DNA from: Chloroflexota bacterium
Lineage (GTDB): Bacteria; Chloroflexota; UBA5177; JANWHV01
Reading direction: 5' to 3'
DNA length: 10,030 nt
Assembly (NCBI GenBank): GCA_025450375.1
Contig: JANWHO010000095.1
Span: 1 to 10,030 of the forward strand
Part shown: piece after piece, positions 1 to 6,562 of the stretch
Layout: each line of letters starts with the position of its first letter
Position numbering within the stretch: the stretch's first letter is position 1
Made by a program: the position numbers and the translations under genes
The notes under the pieces: generated by a model
What the model saw: the letters and a program-made list of their open reading frames with translations, nothing else
What the model was told of the DNA's origin: nothing
The model's database searches: none

Positions 1-2075
1 AAGACGTCCTTCACCCGATCAAGGAGTTCCACCGGGCAGCGGACCGTCCACCACTCGCGATCGATCTTGGTGACCACGAGGGGAATCGGCGTCTCGTGGA
101 TGCGAACCGTGTACCGGGTAAACAGCCCATCCGGAGTTTCCTCGGCCATACCGCCAGCCGTCCGCAACCCTCCGGAGAGCGCGGGGAAGACGGACAGACC
201 TATGGTCTCTTGCTCGGTGCTGGACAGGTATAGGGTATCCTCCCCAAGCAGTACGGTCGCGTCCGAAAGCAGAACCCGCTCTCGTCCCCACAGGTCATAC
301 TTCCAACACCGCATGGCCTGCCGCCGAGTCAAAGTGATCACGCGCACCATCTCGCCCCGCGCGGACTTCAGGGTGATCGCGCTTGCCATACCGGGCTCCA
401 CGGTAACATACGCCCGCCCGCTTTCCTCGATCAGGCTCCCATTGACCAGTGAAAGTTCGCTGTAGGTAGCCATCTCGAAAGCAAACTCAGCCCGCATGCC
501 GGGTGGGGCAAAGAAGAAGTAGTTTCGCCCGTGCGGTTCGTCGAGATAGGTTATGGGCTGGGCTGTCGCGTAGACGAGGCATATGGCGCCTAGAGGGAGA
601 TTGATGGGGAGAATGGCGCTGACGTTTTGGCCGAGCAGAATGCCCCTCTGCCGCGGGATCAGAAGAGTCTCCTGGTCAAGGTCAATGGCAAACTGGATGT
701 CCTTCTGATCGCACCTGTCCGCATGGTCCTGATAGTTGGTAAGGAACAGGAATCCCGCATTGGCCTTGAGGCGGGCCGCCCACCGTACGGAATCCGCATC
801 TTCCGGCTCGATGGTCCTCGCGCCTTCCGGCAAGACGACGCCCATGGGAGCAAGCTGCTCGCCGAACGCATGAAGAAAATGATGAATGAGCCGCAGCGAT
901 CCAAATGACCCGCGAGCCTGGCCAAACTCGCCTATGGGGGCCTGGAAGTCGTAGGAAACGCGCGGGACGGTGAACTCGTTCAGGTAACCATGCCGTCCGA
1001 TAGGATGCGAGCCGCCGTGATACATGTAGTAGCCCAGACCGTTCGCGCCGCTGCCCATGGCCACGACCGCCATGGCCTCCACGCATTCGGGCGGCACCGT
1101 GGGCCGGTGGTGATAGGTAATCTGGATCCCGCTGCCTAATTCGCAGCACATATAGGGATAGGCGTTCGGATCATATGCAGGAATGCCCAGAGGAAGCGGT
1201 TCGGCATGCCGATCTCGGAAGAGGAATTCCCTGGTTGGCGGCTGGCGATAGCCTGGATCCGGGGTCCAGGGTTGGAAGGCATAGCCGCCCTGCAAGGGCA
1301 GGATCTCGTGAGTCAGCACCGGTGAGCCCAGCCACCCCGTACAGGTGTAGAGCGGCACATCCAGACCAACTTCAAGGGCGATGTCCTTGAGCGCCCGCAT
1401 GTATGTGTCGCCTTCATGACCACTGGGCACCCACTCTGTCCCCTGGCGAAAGGGAACTTCCCAGGGTGCTCCGGCATGCATGTATTCATTGTCGAGCTGG
1501 ACGCCCACGACTGGGCCGCCGTCCTTGAAGAGCAGTCCATCAAGCCGCGCGCTGATCTCGGCATACAGCCGACGTACATGAAAAAGAAATCGCGCGTCGG
1601 TGGAACGCACGGGAATGGCGCGGCCATACAACCAATCGGGGAGGCCGCCATTGCGGCACTCTCCGTGAGAGAATGGGCCGAGGCGCACGATAACTTGCAG
1701 ATCGTGGCGCGCGCACAACCGCGCGAAGTCGCGGAGGTCGCGATCTCCGGTCCAGTCGAAGATCCCTTCATCTTCCTCGACGTACAGCCAAAATACGTAG
1801 GTCGCCACGATGTCGATGCCGCCTGCCTTGATCTTCGCCAAAGCCTCAGCCCAATAGCGGCGAGGGAAACGTCCATAATGGAATTCACCCATGATTGGAA
1901 AATACGGTCTACCGTTCCAGCGCAAATAGTAATTAGTCAGGCTCAGAGTATTGCCGCGCGGATCCTGACCGCCGAGATTCAAGTGACCCGAAACAATCTC
2001 AAGCACTGGCTTCGTCGGGTCCAACCGTAGAGGAATGGTGCTCTTTTCACCTGGAGCAATATCCAAGAAACTCAC
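1..2075 (-). CDS. GH35 beta-galactosidase (3' end cut by window edge)
   Basis: An open minus-strand frame of 691 codons runs off the left edge without a stop, so the C-terminus is missing. It reads as glycoside hydrolase family 35, retaining enzymes that remove beta-galactosyl residues. After a short beta-strand region, the TIM barrel begins near residue 49 with WNGRPYFPIMGEFHYGR (53-69). The acid/base is expected at Glu197 in GVQLDNEY and the nucleophile at about Glu312 in CCELGSG. The family motif GYYMYHGG follows at 348-355. A beta-sandwich-like tail follows. No signal peptide is visible, so the enzyme should act in the cytoplasm on imported sugar. The start is GTG 2075, with AAAGGA eight bases upstream; the nearby ATG 2080 is out of frame and stops after two codons, and an in-frame TAA lies 24 bases upstream of the GTG. 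Substrate could also be another beta-linked sugar. Family is seen directly; substrate is inferred. Confidence 0.93.
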   Translation of the reverse strand, partial: MSFLDIAPGEKSTIPLRLDPTKPVLEIVSGHLNLGGQDPRGNTLSLTNYYLRWNGRPYFPIMGEFHYGRFPRRYWAEALAKIKAGGIDIVATYVFWLYVEEDEGIFDWTGDRDLRDFARLCARHDLQVIVRLGPFSHGECRNGGLPDWLYGRAIPVRSTDARFLFHVRRLYAEISARLDGLLFKDGGPVVGVQLDNEYMHAGAPWEVPFRQGTEWVPSGHEGDTYMRALKDIALEVGLDVPLYTCTGWLGSPVLTHEILPLQGGYAFQPWTPDPGYRQPPTREFLFRDRHAEPLPLGIPAYDPNAYPYMCCELGSGIQITYHHRPTVPPECVEAMAVVAMGSGANGLGYYMYHGGSHPIGRHGYLNEFTVPRVSYDFQAPIGEFGQARGSFGSLRLIHHFLHAFGEQLAPMGVVLPEGARTIEPEDADSVRWAARLKANAGFLFLTNYQDHADRCDQKDIQFAIDLDQETLLIPRQRGILLGQNVSAILPINLPLGAICLVYATAQPITYLDEPHGRNYFFFAPPGMRAEFAFEMATYSELSLVNGSLIEESGRAYVTVEPGMASAITLKSARGEMVRVITLTRRQAMRCWKYDLWGRERVLLSDATVLLGEDTLYLSSTEQETIGLSVFPALSGGLRTAGGMAEETPDGLFTRYTVRIHETPIPLVVTKIDREWWTVRCPVELLDRVKDV

Positions 2076-2098
2076 CGCATGGTTCCTTTCAGAAGGTT

Positions 2099-2174
2099 AG
2101 TGACGTACAGTATAGGTGGCCTTCGCTTGTCGGGTAAATGCCGCGCATGGCTGTGGAGTTGCACATTATCGCTA
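2099..2174 (-). promoter_or_regulatory. Promoter/operator module copy 1, facing the GH35 gene
   Basis: Read on the minus strand, this 76-bp segment matches 3077-3152 at 59 of 76 positions with no gap. Shared blocks are TAGCGA (2174-2169), TGTGCAACTCCA (2165-2154), AGCCAT (2152-2147), CATTTACC (2140-2133) and CTATACTGTACGTCACT (2115-2099). TTTACC and TATACT, 18 bases apart, fit -35 and -10 boxes, giving a start near 2102 and a leader of about 27 nt before the GTG at 2075. The upstream blocks sit where an AraC-type activator normally binds. On the plus strand, TATAGG at 2111-2116 could also serve as a -10 box for the regulator gene. Conservation is seen; promoter and operator roles are inferred. 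Confidence 0.72.
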
Positions 2175-3079
2175 TGACGCCCGAGGAGAGTGTTTCACCG
2201 CCCCCGGATCTGCTGGTAACCGGGCACTTCAAGGCGCGCCCTGGCTACAGGGCCTATCGCCCGCACGGCTCCCCGAATTGGTATGCGTCGCTTACCTTTC
2301 GCGGGCATGGAGTGTTTAATCAACCTGACTTCGAGCTGCGAACAAGCCCCGGCGACCTGGTGATACTCCGTCCCCATGCTTTTCACGACTACGCGGCTCC
2401 GCCAGAGGGCATCTGGGAGTTCGTCTGGGCGCACTTCAACCCGCGGCCGGCCTGGCTCTCCTGGTGGCAACTGCCCGAAATGGGAGCCGGCCGCTTCGTG
2501 GTCAGTCTTCCTGGACCCGATGTTTTCGAGCGAGCGCGCCACGCGATGCTGCGGTTGCATGCCGACGTCTGCGCCCCGCAAGGGCTGCCGCGCGACTTCA
2601 TCCGGAGAGCCCCTGAACCGGGTCCCTATCTGGAGCACCTGGCTGAACTTGATGTGCTGCAGCGTGACCTGGCTCTCTCCGGACTGGAGGAGGTGCTCCT
2701 TCTCGCGGTCCGCGAAAGCAAGCGCTCTGGTCCCCGGACCCTGGACCAGCGGGTACGGCAGGTTCTGGATATCATTGCCGGTGATCCCAGTGGTAAACAC
2801 GATCTTCGTGAACTAGCGCGAACGGTCGCGCTTTCGCCATCACGCCTGGCTCATTTGTTCAAGCGGGAGACGGGCGACACCATCGGCAACACGCTGCACA
2901 GCCAAAGAATGGGCCAGGCGGCCCGCTTGCTCGAGGCAACCAACCTCCCGGTGGGCATGATCGCCGAGGAACTTGGCTATAGCTCCCTCTATTACTTTAG
3001 CCGCCAGTTCCACTATCACTTCGGCGCTGGTCCTCGCGCCTATCGTGACGCGCTCCATGGGCGGCGCCCCGATCGGTAG
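2174..3079 (+). CDS. AraC-family transcriptional regulator
   Basis: The protein (301 aa from ATG 2174) has the layout of E. coli AraC: a flexible N-terminal arm, a cupin-like effector and dimerisation domain with PGDLVILRPHAFHDY and a following WEFVWAHFNPR segment, a linker, and a C-terminal double helix-turn-helix. The first HTH is LRELARTVALSPSRLAHLF near 211-229. The second, with the family signature ending in GAGPRAYR, spans about 260-291. It should bind DNA and switch with a sugar ligand. The start is uncertain because no candidate has a good Shine-Dalgarno. In-frame ATGs at 2138 and 2147 lie inside blocks that are conserved as non-coding DNA in the second promoter copy, so I prefer 2174; 2138 would give 313 aa. 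It lies between the two outward-facing promoter copies and is the obvious regulator of both. The effector is not readable from sequence. Confidence 0.92.
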   Translation: MTPEESVSPPPDLLVTGHFKARPGYRAYRPHGSPNWYASLTFRGHGVFNQPDFELRTSPGDLVILRPHAFHDYAAPPEGIWEFVWAHFNPRPAWLSWWQLPEMGAGRFVVSLPGPDVFERARHAMLRLHADVCAPQGLPRDFIRRAPEPGPYLEHLAELDVLQRDLALSGLEEVLLLAVRESKRSGPRTLDQRVRQVLDIIAGDPSGKHDLRELARTVALSPSRLAHLFKRETGDTIGNTLHSQRMGQAARLLEATNLPVGMIAEELGYSSLYYFSRQFHYHFGAGPRAYRDALHGRRPDR

Positions 3080-3152
3080 CGAGATTGTGCAACTCCATAG
3101 CCATCTCCGCCATTTACCGCGCGAATCGAGGACATCTATACTGTACGTCACT
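3077..3152 (+). promoter_or_regulatory. Promoter/operator module copy 2, facing the importer operon
   Basis: This is the inverted partner of 2099-2174, beginning exactly on the regulator's TAG stop codon. Conserved blocks are TAGCGA (3077-3082), TGTGCAACTCCA (3086-3097), AGCCAT (3099-3104), CATTTACC (3111-3118) and CTATACTGTACGTCACT (3136-3152). TTTACC (3113-3118) and TATACT (3137-3142) are 18 bases apart and fit -35 and -10 boxes; transcription would start near 3149, leaving a leader of about 128 nt before the binding-protein gene. The 3119-3128 spacer is poorly conserved between copies (4 of 10 positions), as expected when only contacted bases are kept. Operator function is inferred. Confidence 0.75.
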
Positions 3153-3196
3153 TGGTAGCCCGGTTGGCGTACTTCGGGCGCGCTGACGCACTGGGG

Positions 3197-3204
3197 AAAG
3201 GAGG
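3197..3204 (+). other. Orphan Shine-Dalgarno-like AAAGGAGG in the leader
   Basis: AAAGGAGG is a near-perfect ribosome-binding sequence, but no ATG, GTG or TTG follows within 5-12 bases. The binding-protein start is 74 bases further on and has its own GGAG. It may be chance or a ribosome standby site in the long leader. Confidence 0.25.
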
Positions 3205-3242
3205 CACGTACACGCACGATCTGCCTACCGAGCCAGGTCATC

Positions 3243-3281
3243 ATGGTACGGAGTCTTTCCTTTGTATGGAGTCAGACATGA
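3243..3281 (+). other. Possible 12-codon leader ORF overlapping the binding-protein start
   Basis: ATG 3243 opens a frame encoding MVRSLSFVWSQT, whose TGA stop (3279-3281) overlaps the binding-protein ATG in an ATGA. An AGG five bases upstream is a weak ribosome-binding site. The arrangement would allow translational coupling, but an ORF this short can arise by chance. Confidence 0.2.
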
Positions 3282-4528
3282 AACGAATCGTCTTGGCACT
3301 CTCCGCGGCGGCGCTGATCCTCGTGCCGTCGGCAGGGTCCGGAAACGTCCTGGCCGCGCGCCCACATGCCGGCACCACGATCACCGTGTGGGAGGATTTT
3401 CCAAACCAGGCTCTCCCACAAATGCAGGCGCTGGCAAATAAATGGGCCTCGGCCAATGGCGATACGGTCAAATTCGTCAGCACCTCCCAACCCGGCATGG
3501 GTGCCGGCTCCCAAAGTGTCACTGGCCTGCTGCAGCTCAAAGCCAAAAACAAGGATGCCGCCGACCTGGCCTATACAACCGAGGACTCGGTGGGAACCCT
3601 GGTGCTGTCCGGCATCGTGGCACCACGACCCAAGGATCTCCTGAGCGCGGCCGACATGGCGAGGTATCAGACCGGGGCCATAAACGCTACCAATGTGAAC
3701 GGTGTCGCCTATTCCGTTCCGCAGGTGGTGGACGGGCTGGCTCTCTACTATAACAAGCAGTTTGTCCAGACGCCGCCCGCAACCTGGCCGCAACTGATCA
3801 CCATGGCCAAGAAGCTTACCAAGGGGAACCGTTATGGCTTCCTCTTCTACATTACCGGCGGCCTCTACTACACGTATTGGGCCTTCCATGCCTACGGCGG
3901 TTATGTCTTCGGAAGCGCGAGCGGGAAGCCCGACCCCACCAATATCGGTCTCGCGAACGCGGGATCGCTCCAAGCTACCACCTTCCTGAAGTCCCTGGCC
4001 GCCATCGTCCCGCCAACCACGGACTACGCGGCGGCCGACAGCAACTTTGCCGCCGGTAAGGCGGCCATGACGATCAATGGCCCCTGGGCCCTCGCGGGCT
4101 ACGAGAAGGCGCTCGGCATGAATCTGGGCGCGGCGCCCATCCCCACTCTGCCGAATGGGAAGACCGCCCAAACCTTCATCGGGGTCCGCGTGTGGGTGGT
4201 CAATAACTTCAGCAAGAACCAAGCGGCGGCCTGGGATCTCGCCAAGTATCTCAGCCTGAACGGTCAAGTGATCAGCGGAACCTATGAAGGCCGGCTCCCC
4301 AGCTTCAAGACTGTCCCAGGCTGGGCCCCCAATGCCGTGCAGGCCGCTTTCAGTAAAGCTTTCAGTGTCGGCGTCCCCATGCCCAATATCCCTGCGATGA
4401 GCCAGGTGTGGACACCGATGAATAATGCGATCAACCTCGCCATCCAGGGTCACGCCAGCCCGGCGACAGCGCTGAACGCCGCGCTTCAACAAATCAAGGC
4501 CGGAATCGCGAAGCAGCGCGCAAGCTAA
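3278..4528 (+). CDS. Carbohydrate ABC transporter substrate-binding protein, MalE-like
   Basis: This 416-aa extracytoplasmic solute-binding protein belongs to the maltose/oligosaccharide (MalE, SBP family 1/8) group. Residues 1-28 form a Sec signal: a basic start MKRIVLALSAAALILVP and a likely cleavage near VLAA. There is no lipobox cysteine. Diagnostic segments are FAAGKAAMTINGPWAL (257-272), equivalent to the MalE AMTINGPWAW motif, and MPNIPAMSQVW (368-378). Many aromatic residues at 188-211 (including YITGGLYYTYWAF) suit stacking against sugar rings. ATG 3278 is chosen because GGAG lies six bases upstream and it directly precedes the signal peptide; the frame extends upstream to TTG 3152 without another good start. 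It is first in the importer operon behind promoter copy 2. The ligand is probably a beta-galactoside or similar oligosaccharide, judged only from the GH35 neighbour. Confidence 0.93.
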   Translation: MKRIVLALSAAALILVPSAGSGNVLAARPHAGTTITVWEDFPNQALPQMQALANKWASANGDTVKFVSTSQPGMGAGSQSVTGLLQLKAKNKDAADLAYTTEDSVGTLVLSGIVAPRPKDLLSAADMARYQTGAINATNVNGVAYSVPQVVDGLALYYNKQFVQTPPATWPQLITMAKKLTKGNRYGFLFYITGGLYYTYWAFHAYGGYVFGSASGKPDPTNIGLANAGSLQATTFLKSLAAIVPPTTDYAAADSNFAAGKAAMTINGPWALAGYEKALGMNLGAAPIPTLPNGKTAQTFIGVRVWVVNNFSKNQAAAWDLAKYLSLNGQVISGTYEGRLPSFKTVPGWAPNAVQAAFSKAFSVGVPMPNIPAMSQVWTPMNNAINLAIQGHASPATALNAALQQIKAGIAKQRAS

Positions 4529-4541
4529 ACAGGATCGTCGA

Positions 4542-4574
4542 TATGGGCGGGCAGGGTTCTCCTGCTTGCCCATA
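4542..4574 (+). promoter_or_regulatory. Intercistronic stem-loop after the binding-protein gene
   Basis: A 14-bp stem (4542-4555 with 4561-4574) and a five-base loop can form; the arms TATGGGCGGGCAGG and CCTGCTTGCCCATA pair fully if two G-U pairs are allowed. It begins 13 bases after the binding-protein stop and has no T-run, so it is unlikely to be a strong terminator. Such hairpins commonly protect the 3' end of the binding-protein message, or partly attenuate the permease genes, so that binding protein is made in excess. The hairpin is seen; its role is inferred from similar operons such as mal. Confidence 0.65.
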
Positions 4575-4602
4575 GCGTGGCCAATCAGGGAAGGAGGTGG
4601 CG

Positions 4603-5562
4603 ATGGCGCTCACAACCGCCGAAAACGCGCGGCCTTCACCTTCGCCACGCAAGCGGAACCTGTTTTCCTATGCCTGGATGACCCCAGCCGTGCTGTTCAT
4701 CGCCGTGGGTATTCTCGTCCCCTTGATCTACACGGTATATATTTCGGGCACGAACTACGATCAGGCGCACCTCTATAACTATCATTGGGTGGGCCTTCGG
4801 AACTATGGCTACGCCTTCAGTTCCGATCCGTACACGGGCTATGCTCACGGGTACCTGTGGCTATTTGCCTGGACGTTTGCCTTTGCGATTTCCTGCACGA
4901 TCGTGAATATCTGCGCCGGCGGGGTTCTGGCTTTACTGGTGAACAATCCTCGATTGCCAGGCCGATTCATCTTCCGGGCCTTCTTGATCCTCCCGTGGTC
5001 CCTGCCGTTCACCATTACCGTCGTGGCCTGGCGGGGAATTCTCAACACCGACTTCGGCGCCGTGAACAGCATTCTCGCCTCGCTGGGAATTGGGAGACCA
5101 GATTGGCTGAACGATCCGAATCTGGCCAAGCTGTGCTTGATCGCGGTGAACGGCTGGTTTTCCTTCCCCTATTTCATGGTTCTGATCCTGAGCATCCTGC
5201 AAGCAATACCCGGTGATCTCTACGAGGTCGCCGAAATCGACGGGGCCGGCGCCTGGACCCGCTTCATCTATATCACCATACCGTCGATCTGGCCGGCCCT
5301 GGCCCCCTTGATCGTGGTGCAGTTTGCCTTTCAGTTCAACAATGCCCCATTCATCTATGCCCTGACCAATGGCCAACCTCCCTCCCTCGATATATCAGGA
5401 AGGGGAGAGACGGACATCCTCGGCAGTTACCTGTTTAGCCAGGTGAGGAACAGCGAAAACTTCGCCCAGATGGCGGCGCTCGGCACCCTGATTTTTGTCG
5501 TCATCATCATCCTGAGCGTACTTAACATGCGATTTACCGGTGCGTTCAAGGAGACGAAGTAG
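4603..5562 (+). CDS. Carbohydrate ABC transporter permease, MalF/UgpA-type
   Basis: This 319-aa inner-membrane subunit forms half of the translocation channel of the importer. Hydrophobic segments are visible near residues 24-47, 85-112, 126-144, 177-200, 229-249 and 288-309, the usual six-helix core. The cytoplasmic EAA loop that docks on the ATPase is EVAEIDGAGAW (208-218), followed by the expected ITIPSIWP. ATG 4603 is chosen because AAGGAGG (4591-4597) lies five bases upstream; GTG 4597 is in frame but falls within that ribosome-binding site. It follows the binding-protein hairpin and abuts the second permease. It lacks the long periplasmic loop and extra N-terminal helices of E. coli MalF, as most family members do. 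The class is certain; the sugar is not. Confidence 0.93.
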   Translation: MALTTAENARPSPSPRKRNLFSYAWMTPAVLFIAVGILVPLIYTVYISGTNYDQAHLYNYHWVGLRNYGYAFSSDPYTGYAHGYLWLFAWTFAFAISCTIVNICAGGVLALLVNNPRLPGRFIFRAFLILPWSLPFTITVVAWRGILNTDFGAVNSILASLGIGRPDWLNDPNLAKLCLIAVNGWFSFPYFMVLILSILQAIPGDLYEVAEIDGAGAWTRFIYITIPSIWPALAPLIVVQFAFQFNNAPFIYALTNGQPPSLDISGRGETDILGSYLFSQVRNSENFAQMAALGTLIFVVIIILSVLNMRFTGAFKETK

Positions 5563-6480
5563 ATGGCACGGGGAAGCCTCGCCGCCGGCGATTCGATCCG
5601 AAAGCGGTCCCGGTTGAAGCCGCGCGGTGATCGGCGCCTCCGGCCCGATCAAAGGCGGGTGATTGCCGTCTCCTGGGTCACCCTGCTACTGGTCACTCTG
5701 TTAACTCTGTTCCCTATTGTCTGGATCGTAGCGACATCGCTCAACGTGGGGAGCAGTTTCGCCACCGGCCTCTTGCCCGACAAGTACACGCTCAGCCACT
5801 ACGCGAATGTGTGGCAACACACGGACTTCACGATCTGGGTTCGGAACACCCTTGTGGTTGGCACGATCACCGGTGTTCTTGAAGTGGTGGTCATCATGCT
5901 GATGGCCTATTCCTTCAGCCGCTTCCGGTTCGCGGGACGGCGCTGGGGTCTGGCCCTTTTAGTGGCCTTACAGCTTTTCCCCTCGGTCATGGCCCTCTCG
6001 GCCGACTACTATCTGGTGAACTGGATCTCCGAGAACTGGACGCCGATCAGCGATAACTGGATCGGCCTGATCGCCCTCTACGTAGGGATGAGCGTCCCTT
6101 TCAATGCCTGGCTATTCAAAGGCTATATCGATACGCTGCCGTACGATCTGGAGGAATCAGCGTACATTGATGGAGCCAGCCGGTTCGTGGCCTTCTGGAA
6201 GGTCATCATGCCGTTGTGCAGACCCATGATGGCGTTCATCTTCATCCAGGGCTTCCTAGCCTGCGCCAACGAGTTCCTGCTGGTCAGCGTGCTGATTACC
6301 GATGCCAGTCGGAAGACCTTCAGCATGGGCCTGTTCGACTTCGCCACGGGCAATTTCACCACGAACTGGACCGACTTCGCCGCCGCCGCGGTGATGGGTT
6401 CCATCCCCTGGGTGATCATCTTTCTGATCGCGCAGAAGTGGTTTGTCGCGGGGTTGGCCGGAGGCGCCGTCAAGGGGTGA
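5563..6480 (+). CDS. Carbohydrate ABC transporter permease, MalG/UgpE-type
   Basis: This 305-aa inner-membrane protein is the second channel subunit. A very basic N-terminal tail (about residues 10-32) precedes the first membrane helix near 33-59. The EAA loop is LEESAYIDGASRF (196-208), followed by VIMPLCRP. The C-terminus QKWFVAGLAGGAVKG closely parallels the C-terminus of MalG, which reaches into the transport cavity of the maltose transporter. The start codon directly follows the upstream TAG with no gap, and AAGGAG lies nine bases upstream inside the first permease gene, so the two permeases are surely co-translated or coupled. No ATPase gene follows; the next gene is convergent. A shared MsmX/MalK-type ATPase encoded elsewhere is the usual solution in such operons. 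Confidence 0.94.
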   Translation: MARGSLAAGDSIRKRSRLKPRGDRRLRPDQRRVIAVSWVTLLLVTLLTLFPIVWIVATSLNVGSSFATGLLPDKYTLSHYANVWQHTDFTIWVRNTLVVGTITGVLEVVVIMLMAYSFSRFRFAGRRWGLALLVALQLFPSVMALSADYYLVNWISENWTPISDNWIGLIALYVGMSVPFNAWLFKGYIDTLPYDLEESAYIDGASRFVAFWKVIMPLCRPMMAFIFIQGFLACANEFLLVSVLITDASRKTFSMGLFDFATGNFTTNWTDFAAAAVMGSIPWVIIFLIAQKWFVAGLAGGAVKG

Positions 6481-6562
6481 CCTTAGCTCACCAAACAGAC
6501 CCCACGGGAGCGGAAGAGGGATGTACCGGGATTTTCCGAGGTCGGCGCATCCTGGCAAACGA

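Noticed and set aside
1313..2030. Open frames of about 190-200 codons on both strands inside the left region
   Set aside because: They overlap the GH35 catalytic core in other frames and have no domain-like composition; the GH35 reading is unambiguous.
2099..3152. Invertible segment or phase-variation switch made by the inverted modules
   Set aside because: The copies are only about 78% identical with a longest perfect run of 17 bp, no recombinase gene is nearby, and inversion would leave both promoters equivalent.
3272..4573. A 433-codon minus-strand frame opposite the binding-protein gene
   Set aside because: It is a GC-rich codon-phase shadow; the plus strand encodes a complete MalE-like protein with a signal peptide and good ribosome-binding site.
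6481..6562. Possible bidirectional terminator between the convergent permease and FAD genes
   Set aside because: No stem of useful length with a T-run was found on either strand.
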